DNA of 7,525 nt from Planctomycetota bacterium (GCA_013151315.1 JAADIN010000245.1:1-7525); one strand, 5' to 3'; positions 1 to 6,643 are shown, numbered from the stretch's first letter. Numbers and translations: made by a program. Notes: generated by a model from the letters alone, not told the origin.

Positions 1-2
1 GC

Positions 3-26
3 CTCATGATGAAAGATGATCTGTGA
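3..26 (+). CDS. Possible 3' end of an upstream gene (partial)
   Basis: Only the last few codons could be present. The frame starting at base 3 reads Leu-Met-Met-Lys-Asp-Asp-Leu and then TGA at 24-26. That TGA overlaps the GTG start of the ABC exporter as GTGA, the classic 4-base overlap of translationally coupled genes. The other two forward frames also close within the first 19 bases, so the frame choice is a guess from the overlap geometry alone. Nothing can be said about function. Confidence 0.25.
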   Translation, partial: LMMKDDL

Positions 27-2020
27 GTAATCTTGCCCGCGTCCTACGTCTGACGCTACGACACCGGATGACGGTCGTCGCTTCAATACTCTGCTCGCTA
101 GGTGTTGCCCTGCTGTGGGGCGGCAGCATCATGGCCATCGTGCCAATCGTCGACGGGGTGATGCATGGCAAGTCAATCCCGAACTTGCTCGACGACTGGA
201 ACGGCCAAGCAACGACTCGCATTGTTGAGTTGGATGCTGAAATCGAGGTTCGCCGGCAACAGCTGGCCGACGCCAAACCGAAACAGCAGCAAGCGCTACG
301 CGCTCAAATGTCGAGTCTGGAGAGTCTGCGTAGCACGAGTGCATCCTGGCGGAGCTTCTACGAGCGACTCTCTCCGCCGGCCAAGCGTTGGCTCCCCGTA
401 ACGCCCTTCGGGACGTTGGTCGTTATCTGCCTGACTCTTCTGGGCAGCACGCTTCTCAAAAGCTTGTTTCGCATTGCCGGGACGTTCTTCACCGCGCGCC
501 TCGGACATCTCACCGGATTTGAACTTCGCAAGGAATTTTATCGCCGCACCCTACGGCTCGATTTGGAGACCTTCCGAAAGACCAGCCCCGGCGATCTGAT
601 GAATCGCTTCACCACCGACGTCGGCTGTATTGCCCAAGGGACACGAACTGTCTTCGGCATGGCCATTCGAGAACCGCTGAAGATGATCGCATGCCTAGCG
701 GGAGCCGCCTGGATCAGTTGGCAACTACTGCTGATGACCATCGTGATCGCTCCCTTGGGGGCCTATACCATCCATTGGCTAGCCAAGGCACTGAAACGGG
801 CCAATCGTCGGGCCCTCGAAGAACTTTCCTCGGTCTACGAACACCTGGAAGAAACCTTCAGCGGCATCAAAGTCATCAAGGCTTTTACGATGGAATCGCG
901 TGAGCGGAGCCGATTTCATCAATCGTCGAAGCAATACTATCGGCGTTCGATGAAGATCGCGTTTTACGACTCGCTCGTCAGTCCGATCACCGAATCGATC
1001 GGGGTCGCCATTATCGTAGCCGTCATTATGGCGGGCGGTTATCTGGTACTCAACCGAGAAACGCATCTCTTCGGGATTCGCGTCAGTGCCGAGCCACTAT
1101 CTCACGGCATGCTTACCGCTTTTTATGGCATGCTTGCCGGCGCGAGCGATCCTCTCCGCCGGCTGTCGGGCCTGTTCAACAGCCTCCAACGGGCCGCCGC
1201 CTCGAGCGACCGGGTCTATGAATTGCTTGATCGCCAGTCCACGATCTCCGACCCGCCGGTCCCCGTCAAACTCCCAGCCAGCTTGGGGCGAATCCATTTT
1301 CGTGATGTCTCGTTCTCCTACCAAAGAGACGAACTGGTGCTCGATCATGTCGATCTTCACGTCGAACGGGGCGAGACAATCGCGATTGTCGGACCCAACG
1401 GCTGCGGCAAGTCGACGTTGATGAATCTTGTGGCACGATTCTACGATCCGGTCGAGGGCGCAGTGACCCTCGATGGCATTGATCTACGCAACGTCCGCGT
1501 TCGCGATCTTCGCAGCCGCATCGGCGTCGTATCTCAGGAAACGCTGCTCTTCGACGACACGGTCGCCAATAACATTCGCTACGGTTCGCTCGAAGCGACC
1601 GAAGCGCAGGTGATCGAAGCAGCCCGCCAGGCACACGCTCACGAGTTCATTACCGAAAAACTCGCGGACGGATACCAAACGCTCTGTGGATCGGGCGGCA
1701 ACCGACTCTCGGGAGGCCAACGGCAACGTCTGGCTTTGGCACGTGCGATACTCCGCGATCCTGAAATTCTTATCCTCGACGAGGCCACGAGCCAAATCGA
1801 CGTGGAGAGCGAACGGCTAATCCATGAGGTGCTCGACAAGTTCGTCCAGGGTCGTACGGTCTTCATGATCACCCACCGGCCTAGTACGCTCCAATTGGCC
1901 GACCGAATCGTCGTGATGGACCAGGGCCGCATCGTCGACATCGGTACCCTGGACGAATTGTCCCAACGGTGCGAGCTCTTTCGCCGCCTGGCGCATCTGG
2001 ACTATCGTCAGAGCGCATGA
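23..2020 (+). CDS. MsbA-type ABC exporter: fused membrane and ATPase domains
   Basis: This is a half-transporter of 665 residues that should work as a homodimer in the inner membrane and export a lipid or other hydrophobic substrate using ATP; a lipid A flippase role (MsbA-like) is inference. TM segments are likely near residues 18-42, 127-150, 222-252 (two helices), 318-343 and 361-385. The nucleotide-binding domain is complete: A-loop Tyr433, Walker A GPNGCGKST at 457-465, Q-loop Gln505, signature LSGGQ at 562-566, Walker B with Asp586 and catalytic Glu587, and H-loop His618. Three things are unusual. About 80 hydrophilic residues lie between TM1 and TM2 (about 45-125), rich in Gln, Lys and Arg and likely coiled-coil. 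The D-loop is SQID rather than SALD. The X-loop before the signature reads CGSGGN instead of the usual VGERG. The length exceeds the usual 580 or so because of the TM1-TM2 insert. The GTG start follows a weak purine-rich stretch (GAAAGA). Confidence 0.93.
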   Translation: MSNLARVLRLTLRHRMTVVASILCSLGVALLWGGSIMAIVPIVDGVMHGKSIPNLLDDWNGQATTRIVELDAEIEVRRQQLADAKPKQQQALRAQMSSLESLRSTSASWRSFYERLSPPAKRWLPVTPFGTLVVICLTLLGSTLLKSLFRIAGTFFTARLGHLTGFELRKEFYRRTLRLDLETFRKTSPGDLMNRFTTDVGCIAQGTRTVFGMAIREPLKMIACLAGAAWISWQLLLMTIVIAPLGAYTIHWLAKALKRANRRALEELSSVYEHLEETFSGIKVIKAFTMESRERSRFHQSSKQYYRRSMKIAFYDSLVSPITESIGVAIIVAVIMAGGYLVLNRETHLFGIRVSAEPLSHGMLTAFYGMLAGASDPLRRLSGLFNSLQRAAASSDRVYELLDRQSTISDPPVPVKLPASLGRIHFRDVSFSYQRDELVLDHVDLHVERGETIAIVGPNGCGKSTLMNLVARFYDPVEGAVTLDGIDLRNVRVRDLRSRIGVVSQETLLFDDTVANNIRYGSLEATEAQVIEAARQAHAHEFITEKLADGYQTLCGSGGNRLSGGQRQRLALARAILRDPEILILDEATSQIDVESERLIHEVLDKFVQGRTVFMITHRPSTLQLADRIVVMDQGRIVDIGTLDELSQRCELFRRLAHLDYRQSA

Positions 2021-2091
2021 GAAAAGTTCTCTCAAGCGAGTGGGTCGCAACGAGCGGGCAAGGGTTGTAATATGGAGTAAGGGGTTTCCCT

Positions 2092-2108
2092 GGACCGCGT
2101 GGCGGTCC
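2092..2108 (+). terminator. Hairpin after the ABC exporter gene
   Basis: A perfect 7-bp inverted repeat (GGACCGC / GCGGTCC) surrounds a 3-base GTG loop, 71 bases past the exporter stop and 34 bases before the radical SAM start. No T-tract follows; the downstream sequence is C/T-rich. It could be a Rho-type or weak terminator, an RNA-processing hairpin, or part of a dispersed intergenic repeat. The hairpin is seen directly; its role is inferred. Confidence 0.35.
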
Positions 2109-2142
2109 GACTAATCTCTAGCCTCTAACCCTCTCGCCTCTC

Positions 2143-3012
2143 TTGTCGACCCATCAACTACACACGGCTCACGAACGTTCGTTCGACCAAAATCGCTTCG
2201 TCTATCCGGTGCTAAGTCGTCGGGCGGGCGGGATGTCGGTGGGCGTGAATCTCAATCCCGACAAAATTTGTAATTTCGATTGCATCTACTGCCAAGTCGA
2301 TCGCACCGTTCAGAGCGAAACCCGGTTTGTCGAACTCGACGCACTGCTGGCCGAGTTGCACGAAGTGCTTACGCTGGTCGCCTCGGGCAAGATTTACGAA
2401 ACCGAAAAATTTCGCAACATTCCGCCCGAATTGCGACGGCTCAACGACATTGCCTTCTCGGGCGACGGCGAACCGACGACCTACAAAAATTTTGATGAGA
2501 TCATTGCCGCCTGCGCCAAGGTAAAACGCGAGGCCCGATTGAACGACGTAAAAATGGTGCTCATCACGAATGCAAGCATGTTCCATCGCCCCCACGTTGA
2601 ACGTGGCCTGCGCATTTTGGATGCCAATCAGGGAGAAATTTGGGCAAAGCTCGACGCGGGCACCAAAGCGTACTACGAGCAGATCGAGCGCACGCCGGTC
2701 CCTTTTCAACAAATCCTGGACAACTTGGCCGCGGCAGCTCGTGTGCGGCCGATCGTGATTCAATCGTTATTCATGCGAGTGGCGGGCGAGCCCCCCTCGC
2801 AGCAAGAGTTGGAAGCATGGTGCGATCGGTTAAAAGAAATCATCGCCTCGGGGGGACAGCTCCGCTTGGTACAGGTTTATACGGTGGCCCGTCGGCCAGC
2901 GGAAAGCGAAGTCACGCCCTTGTCCGATGCCGAGGTCGACGCGATCACGCAAAGAGTCCGCGATCGGGTCGGCGTACCCGCTTTGTCGTTCTATGGTTCG
3001 TCGGAATATTGA
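2143..3012 (+). CDS. Radical SAM protein, COG0731-like
   Basis: This is a 289-residue radical SAM enzyme. The [4Fe-4S]-binding CxxxCxxC motif is CNFDCIYC at residues 43-50, and the SAM-contacting GE motif is in FSGDGEPT at 105-112. The layout resembles the family related to the wyosine-base tRNA enzymes (COG0731, TYW1-like), but the specific substrate cannot be read from the sequence and no tRNA-modification partner is adjacent. There is no N-terminal flavodoxin domain and no extra ferredoxin-type cysteine cluster. The start is TTG at 2143. The frame has a stop at 2119-2121 and no other start codon between, and the next ATG (residue 31) would remove the segment leading into the cysteine motif. 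No Shine-Dalgarno is visible, because the leader is pyrimidine-rich. The gene lies between the exporter and ugd with about 120-base gaps on each side, so cotranscription is uncertain. Confidence 0.88.
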   Translation: MSTHQLHTAHERSFDQNRFVYPVLSRRAGGMSVGVNLNPDKICNFDCIYCQVDRTVQSETRFVELDALLAELHEVLTLVASGKIYETEKFRNIPPELRRLNDIAFSGDGEPTTYKNFDEIIAACAKVKREARLNDVKMVLITNASMFHRPHVERGLRILDANQGEIWAKLDAGTKAYYEQIERTPVPFQQILDNLAAAARVRPIVIQSLFMRVAGEPPSQQELEAWCDRLKEIIASGGQLRLVQVYTVARRPAESEVTPLSDAEVDAITQRVRDRVGVPALSFYGSSEY

Positions 3013-3026
3013 GGGCGAGGTGTAAA

Positions 3027-3050
3027 GCCAAGGGATTGTAACCCCTTGGC
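3027..3050 (+). terminator. Hairpin after the radical SAM gene
   Basis: A perfect 8-bp inverted repeat (GCCAAGGG / CCCTTGGC) with an 8-base loop begins 15 bases after the radical SAM stop. Only three T residues follow within 10 bases, so it is a poor classical intrinsic terminator, but its position is right for a 3'-end structure. It suggests that ugd may have its own promoter in 3051-3130. Confidence 0.45.
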
Positions 3051-3130
3051 CTGCCATTTGCGTGTTCCTTTCAGCGAACTATGCTAGGAGGCAGGACACT
3101 ACCCCACGGCTCTGTCGAAAGACTTTTTCC

Positions 3131-4438
3131 ATGAAGATTGCGGTTATTGGCACTGGTTACGTGGGCCTCGTCACGGGTACGTGTTTCGCGAATAGTGGCA
3201 ACGAAGTGACCTGTGTCGACATCGATGCGGCCAAGATCGACGCGCTGAATCAGGGCGTGATTCCGATCTACGAGCCGGGCTTGGAGGCGATGGTTGCCTA
3301 CAATCTTTCTGCCGAGCGACTGACATTTACCACCGATTTGGCCGCAGCAGTCCGGCCGGCCGAGATCGTCTTTCTGGCAGTGGGCACTCCCCAGGGCGAA
3401 AATGGCTCGGCGAATCTTTCGGCCCTTTGGTCCGTGGTCGAGGGCATGGCTCCTCTCTTGCAAAAAGATGCGGTCGTAGTTACCAAAAGCACCGTGCCCG
3501 TTGGCACCAACGCTCGCATCCATGCCCAACTGCAAGAGCTGACAGGTCGCCAGTGCCATGTGGCTAGCAATCCCGAATTTCTGAAAGAAGGCGCCGCGAT
3601 CGATGATTTTGAAAAACCCGACCGCGTCGTTGTCGGAGTTCGAGACCCGTTCGCAGCCGACGTTTTGCAACAGCTCTACGAACCCTTCCTACGCACCGAA
3701 CATCCGTTCCTGGTGATGACGCCTGAAAGTGCCGAGATGACCAAGTATGTCGCCAATGCCTTGCTGGCTACAAAAATCAGCTTCATCAACGAGATGGCCA
3801 ATCTGTGCGAACGCATGGGCGGCGACATCAACGACGTGCGACGCGGCATCGGACACGACAGCCGCATCGGTTTTTCTTTTTTGTTTCCCGGCGTCGGTTA
3901 TGGCGGAAGTTGTTTTCCGAAAGATGTTCGTGCCCTGGCCACAATGGCCCAGCAGCACGGCGTCGAACCTCGCATGTTGGAAGCCGTCGACAAAGTGAAC
4001 CGAAATCAAAAGCAGGTGATGATCGACAAAGTCGACACACACTTTGACAACGACTTGACGGACAAAACGATCGCAATTTGGGGGCTGGCGTTCAAGCCTC
4101 GCACCGACGACATTCGCGAAGCGCCAGCCCTAGTGCTTATTGATCATCTGCTTGAGAAAAAAGCCACAATTCAAGCACATGACCCCGAGGCAATTCCCAA
4201 TGTGAAGGCAATTTACGGCGACCGGGTCCAGTACTACGATCGCCCCGCGCAGGCTCTCGCCGGTGCCGACGCGCTGATAATCATGACCGAGTGGAGCGAC
4301 TACAAGCGCCCCAACTGGGAAGAAATGGCTCAGGTGATGCGATCCCCCGTAATCTTCGATGGCCGAAATCTCTATGACCCTCGCCGCATGAAAGAGCGAG
4401 GTTTTCGCTACGACAGCGTGGGCCGACCCTCGGTTTGA
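3131..4438 (+). CDS. ugd: UDP-glucose 6-dehydrogenase
   Basis: This cytoplasmic enzyme oxidises UDP-glucose to UDP-glucuronate with two NAD+, supplying uronic acid precursors for surface polysaccharide or LPS. The 435-residue product matches the family's usual length. Visible features are the N-terminal Rossmann GTGYVG at 7-12, the NAD-ribose acid Asp30, STVPVGT around Thr121, NPEFLKEG with Glu153, Lys205 and Asn209 in TKYVAN, and the catalytic Cys261 in GGSCFPKD with Asp265. The C-terminal UDP-binding domain, with AFKPRTDDIREAP and a final DGRN segment, is complete. All catalytic residues are present, so it should be active. The ATG at 3131 was chosen because the Rossmann strand MKIAVIGTGYVG starts there. 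A GTG 69 bases upstream (3062) would add 23 residues unlike any family N-terminus. It stands alone, followed by a convergent gene cluster. Confidence 0.96.
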   Translation: MKIAVIGTGYVGLVTGTCFANSGNEVTCVDIDAAKIDALNQGVIPIYEPGLEAMVAYNLSAERLTFTTDLAAAVRPAEIVFLAVGTPQGENGSANLSALWSVVEGMAPLLQKDAVVVTKSTVPVGTNARIHAQLQELTGRQCHVASNPEFLKEGAAIDDFEKPDRVVVGVRDPFAADVLQQLYEPFLRTEHPFLVMTPESAEMTKYVANALLATKISFINEMANLCERMGGDINDVRRGIGHDSRIGFSFLFPGVGYGGSCFPKDVRALATMAQQHGVEPRMLEAVDKVNRNQKQVMIDKVDTHFDNDLTDKTIAIWGLAFKPRTDDIREAPALVLIDHLLEKKATIQAHDPEAIPNVKAIYGDRVQYYDRPAQALAGADALIIMTEWSDYKRPNWEEMAQVMRSPVIFDGRNLYDPRRMKERGFRYDSVGRPSV

Positions 4439-4513
4439 GCCGCACGGCGCTAGCCGCGCGTGGAATGGCACGGGTTTTAGGAAGGGGCACCCGACGCTAG
4501 CGCGTTGCGGCTC
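4437..4513. repeat. Long imperfect dyad between convergent genes
   Basis: An 18-base left arm (4437-4454) and right arm (4496-4513) are reverse complements except at two central positions: GAGCCGCA, two mismatches, then GCGCTAGC. A nested stem CGGGT (4471-4475) / ACCCG (4489-4493) sits inside. The left arm overlaps the last two bases of the ugd stop, and the right arm ends 12 bases from the stop of the convergent TadE gene. It can form a long hairpin in transcripts from either strand. The likely role is a bidirectional terminator or a copy of a dispersed intergenic palindrome, which is inference. There is no clear T-tract. Confidence 0.5.
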
Positions 4514-4525
4514 ACTGCGGGCCTT

Positions 4526-4948
4526 CTATTGCGAACGTTCGGTTTTAAGCCGCGATTGCGCTTGAATCGATTGGCCACTGGTGAATTTCGGAGCGATCCA
4601 ACCGTTCTGATCTAAGGGAATATTGATCGTCACCATGATTTCGTCGACGCCCGGTCCTAGGGTGGACGGGTTGATGGTGACCGTCGCGCCATTGGTGCCT
4701 ACCACGCTCAACAGGTTGTTGGCCTTGTCGATTGCTTCCGTGGCCGTCGCGCCGGGAACCATCGCATGGCGGGCCGCTTCATAAGCGGCACTGTCAGCCG
4801 TATGACGCATGATGTTCAACCGGGCAAACTCAAACGACACCAAAAGGAATAGAATAAATACCGGCGCCACGACGGCAAACTCCACAGCCACGACCCCCGT
4901 TCGAAGGCGTGAATTCAGCAAGTGACGTTTTCTTGATAACGTTTTCAT
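4526..4948 (-). CDS. TadE-like pseudopilin (second copy)
   Basis: This 140-residue TadE-family minor pseudopilin has a basic N-terminus, then TGVVAVEF with Gly18 and Glu23. That is the G/xxxxE pattern cut by TadV-type prepilin peptidases. A hydrophobic helix (about 19-44) follows, then an extracytoplasmic domain of about 95 residues. TadE proteins are membrane-anchored and support assembly of Tad/Flp pili or related surface structures. The ATG at 4948 is preferred over an in-frame TTG at 4963 because it gives the same 140-residue length and the same Gly18/Glu23 spacing as the paralogue upstream. It is the last gene of the leftward cluster, 57 bases after the TadG-like gene, with no strong Shine-Dalgarno. 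Family assignment is firm. The structure it serves is unknown, since no other Tad machinery is in the window. Confidence 0.85.
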   Translation of the reverse strand: MKTLSRKRHLLNSRLRTGVVAVEFAVVAPVFILFLLVSFEFARLNIMRHTADSAAYEAARHAMVPGATATEAIDKANNLLSVVGTNGATVTINPSTLGPGVDEIMVTINIPLDQNGWIAPKFTSGQSIQAQSRLKTERSQ

Positions 4949-4972
4949 TCGTTTAATACCCAATTAAAAAAT

Positions 4973-5001
4973 TCCGCATTCCCAAATCCGCATTCCGCAT
5001 T
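4973..5001. repeat. Three copies of TCCGCATT
   Basis: The octamer TCCGCATT occurs at 4973-4980, 4987-4994 and 4994-5001, the last two sharing one base. They fill the gap between the TadG-like gene stop and the second TadE gene. On the coding strand they read AATGCGGA. They are non-coding, probably slipped or expanded intergenic sequence. A regulatory role is possible but unsupported. Confidence 0.6.
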
Positions 5002-5005
5002 GGAT

Positions 5006-6142
5006 TCATTCGGTCAGCAAGACCGGCAGTGTGCCAGCAATCTGGCGGAAAATTGCCTCCAAAGCCGCCGCAGTGGGAGCATGAAAATGTTCTCCACCCG
5101 TCGCAGCGGCAACTGCCTGCATGCGGGCAAAATCGGCCTCATTGCTGAAGGTGACCGTGTGGATAATGATGTTTTCATTGGCCGCCCGCTGCGCGGAAAG
5201 CACCGGTTCGGGGCCCTCGTTGTGCCGACCGTCAGTCATCACGACCATCGTACGCAAGGCGAAGGGCCTTGCCCGCGGGTCGGTCAACACGAGAATTCCA
5301 TTGTCGATACCAGCCCCAATGTTCGTACGGCCTCGAACCGGTTGGCTGCTGAGCCTCGCCATTTCGTCGCGAATAGGCTGGTAGTTGAAATCAAGCTGGG
5401 CATTGATGTCGGAGGTCGTGTAGGTAAATGAGGGATTTCTGCAGAACCTGCCTGCATTGGAGTAGCTGACGAGCCCACACTGTTCCAACGAGGAAGTCAG
5501 GTCCAACTCGGCGAGAAAGCCGGCCACTGCGGTGTTGAGTCCACCCCAACGACTCACGGCGAGATCCGGCGGATTGCAAATGCCACTAGGAACGCTAGTG
5601 CTGGTGACGCCTCGCATCATCGAACCCGAGCGATCGACCACCAAACAAATGTCGCGATCGAGTTGAGTCGAGGTCGCTACGTTGGTCGGCTGGAAATGAG
5701 TCACTCCCATCACTTGCCCTAAAAACAGCGAGACCGGGCCGCCGGCCGACGAATTGGTTCGATTGCCAGTCACGCGGACCGCGTTGAGTTGCGCTCCGCC
5801 GGGAGTAAACACAAACCGCGAATTGGTAGTTGCCTGACTACTCGAGCCGACTTCGATCTCTGAATCGATCACCACCAACGGTACACCAGCAACCAAATTG
5901 CGCTGGGCCGCATCTTTCGTGGCAGCGCGGGCGGCGGCTTCGGTCTGCTGAAGACTGAGCGTCTTCGCCCCAGCACGCGAGGCGGCATCGGTTGCAGTGC
6001 GCAATTCGGTGCGAACCAACTGCATCCACGCCACATCCACCGCAAACGCAGCCATAATAATGATCAAAGGCAAGGTGATCGCTATGAACACCGCCATCGC
6101 ACCCCGGCGATTGGCACTACGTTTTTTTGTTAAAATTCGCAT
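5006..6142 (-). CDS. TadG-like protein with VWA domain
   Basis: This 378-residue protein has a TadG-like N-terminus: a basic patch ending NRRG, then a hydrophobic helix at about 15-37 followed by DVAWMQLVRTELRTATDAA, typical of the Flp/TadG N-terminal domain. After a linker region (about 85-160) comes a von Willebrand factor A domain (about 163-375). The metal-ion-dependent adhesion site looks intact: DRSGS (Asp170, Ser172, Ser174), Thr273 in GRTNIGAG, and Asp304 in VVMTDGRHN. The protein should be anchored in the cytoplasmic membrane with the VWA domain outside, binding a protein or surface ligand through Mg2+. Unlike its TadE neighbours it has no Glu at +5 after the Gly, so prepilin-peptidase cleavage is not expected. 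Four cysteines (166, 189, 222, 234) could form disulfides. The ATG at 6142 lies 6 bases after the upstream TadE stop, implying translational coupling; AAGGAA (6155-6160) is a possible ribosome site. Confidence 0.9.
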   Translation of the reverse strand: MRILTKKRSANRRGAMAVFIAITLPLIIIMAAFAVDVAWMQLVRTELRTATDAASRAGAKTLSLQQTEAAARAATKDAAQRNLVAGVPLVVIDSEIEVGSSSQATTNSRFVFTPGGAQLNAVRVTGNRTNSSAGGPVSLFLGQVMGVTHFQPTNVATSTQLDRDICLVVDRSGSMMRGVTSTSVPSGICNPPDLAVSRWGGLNTAVAGFLAELDLTSSLEQCGLVSYSNAGRFCRNPSFTYTTSDINAQLDFNYQPIRDEMARLSSQPVRGRTNIGAGIDNGILVLTDPRARPFALRTMVVMTDGRHNEGPEPVLSAQRAANENIIIHTVTFSNEADFARMQAVAAATGGEHFHAPTAAALEAIFRQIAGTLPVLLTE

Positions 6143-6148
6143 AGTTGA

Positions 6149-6571
6149 TTACAGTTCCTTCATCATAGTGGCCGTTGCCGTTAGGGTTCTCCCGCCAAAA
6201 AAACTACCCGGGACGACCGAATTGGAATCGGCCGGGGCCGAAACTGTCACTTGGATAAACTCGCCAGGAAGCAAGGTTTCGAAGTTATTGGGTTGGATCG
6301 TGATGGTTCCGCCTTGAACTCGGCGATCGGTTAGCACCTGCTGACAGGCACCGAGCACGTCAGTAGCAACCGCTCGCTCCTCCAGTGCCGTTCGTATGCC
6401 TTCGTAGGACGCCACCGTGAGCGACTGCTTCAGGAAGATCATCGTGCAGGACTCGATCATGGCCAACACGATCAGCATGATCACCGGCAAGCACACGGCA
6501 AACTCGGCGGCAGCCACGCCTCGCCGGCGTAACCCTCGACCTTGGCACTTCCTAGAAAAACGCATGTTCAT
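6149..6571 (-). CDS. TadE-like pseudopilin (first copy)
   Basis: This is a 140-residue TadE-family protein. A strongly basic N-terminus (GRGLRRRG) leads into VAAAEFAVCLPV, with Gly18 and Glu23 in the G/xxxxE prepilin-peptidase pattern. A TM helix (about 19-43) and an extracytoplasmic domain rich in Thr, Ser and Val follow. It is expected to be a minor pseudopilin working with the TadG-like protein encoded 6 bases downstream. The ATG at 6571 (or the one two codons later, 6565) is preferred. An in-frame TTG at 6610 would add 13 residues and place the GTGGGAG hairpin inside the coding sequence. The protein is similar in architecture and length to the second TadE gene at 4526-4948 but clearly divergent in its C-terminal domain, so this is not a recent duplication. 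Confidence 0.86.
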   Translation of the reverse strand: MNMRFSRKCQGRGLRRRGVAAAEFAVCLPVIMLIVLAMIESCTMIFLKQSLTVASYEGIRTALEERAVATDVLGACQQVLTDRRVQGGTITIQPNNFETLLPGEFIQVTVSAPADSNSVVPGSFFGGRTLTATATMMKEL

Positions 6572-6590
6572 AGTTCGGATACTTTGGTAG

Positions 6591-6608
6591 GTGGGAGGCC
6601 TCTCCCAC
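6591..6608 (-). promoter_or_regulatory. Leader hairpin upstream of the first TadE gene
   Basis: A perfect 7-bp inverted repeat (GTGGGAG / CTCCCAC) surrounds a 4-base loop and ends 19 bases before the ATG at 6571. In the leftward mRNA it would form a stable stem-loop in the gap after the HAMP-like gene. It may stabilise or partly terminate the transcript, or be an operator. The hairpin is seen directly; the role is inferred. Confidence 0.4.
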
Positions 6609-6624
6609 AAGAATATCTAGTAAA

Positions 6625-6636
6625 AACGGGCCCGTT
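6625..6636. repeat. 12-base perfect palindrome AACGGGCCCGTT
   Basis: A 12-base perfect palindrome lies 7 bases after the stop of the HAMP-like gene. On the leftward transcript it runs directly into a short T-tract (CGTTTTTA), so it resembles a weak intrinsic terminator, though its stem is short once a loop is allowed. It could also be a binding site for a dimeric regulator of the TadE-TadG-TadE genes. Confidence 0.35.
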
Positions 6637-6643
6637 GGGCGAC

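Noticed and set aside
2212..2763. 183-residue minus-strand frame opposite the radical SAM gene
   Set aside because: It is a shadow of a gene with a strongly supported forward reading; the product has no recognisable domain.
3058..3085. Possible promoter TTGCGT, 16-base spacer, TATGCT before ugd
   Set aside because: It matches the sigma-70 consensus at only 3 of 6 and 4 of 6 positions, which is too weak to call, although a promoter somewhere in 3051-3130 is likely.
3086..3091. Perfect AGGAGG in the ugd leader
   Set aside because: No ATG, GTG or TTG lies at a workable distance downstream; the ugd start is 39 bases away, so it is not the ribosome site for ugd.
3062..3130. GTG start at 3062 giving ugd a 23-residue N-terminal extension
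   Set aside because: The Rossmann strand and GTGYVG motif follow directly from the ATG at 3131, as in the whole family, and the extension has no signal-peptide or domain character.
3071..3670. 199-residue minus-strand frame opposite the start of ugd
   Set aside because: It lies entirely antisense to well-conserved UDP-glucose dehydrogenase coding sequence and shows no domain of its own.
6572..6610. TTG start at 6610 for the first TadE gene
   Set aside because: It would put the leader hairpin inside the coding region and break the equal-length, equal-spacing match with the second TadE protein.
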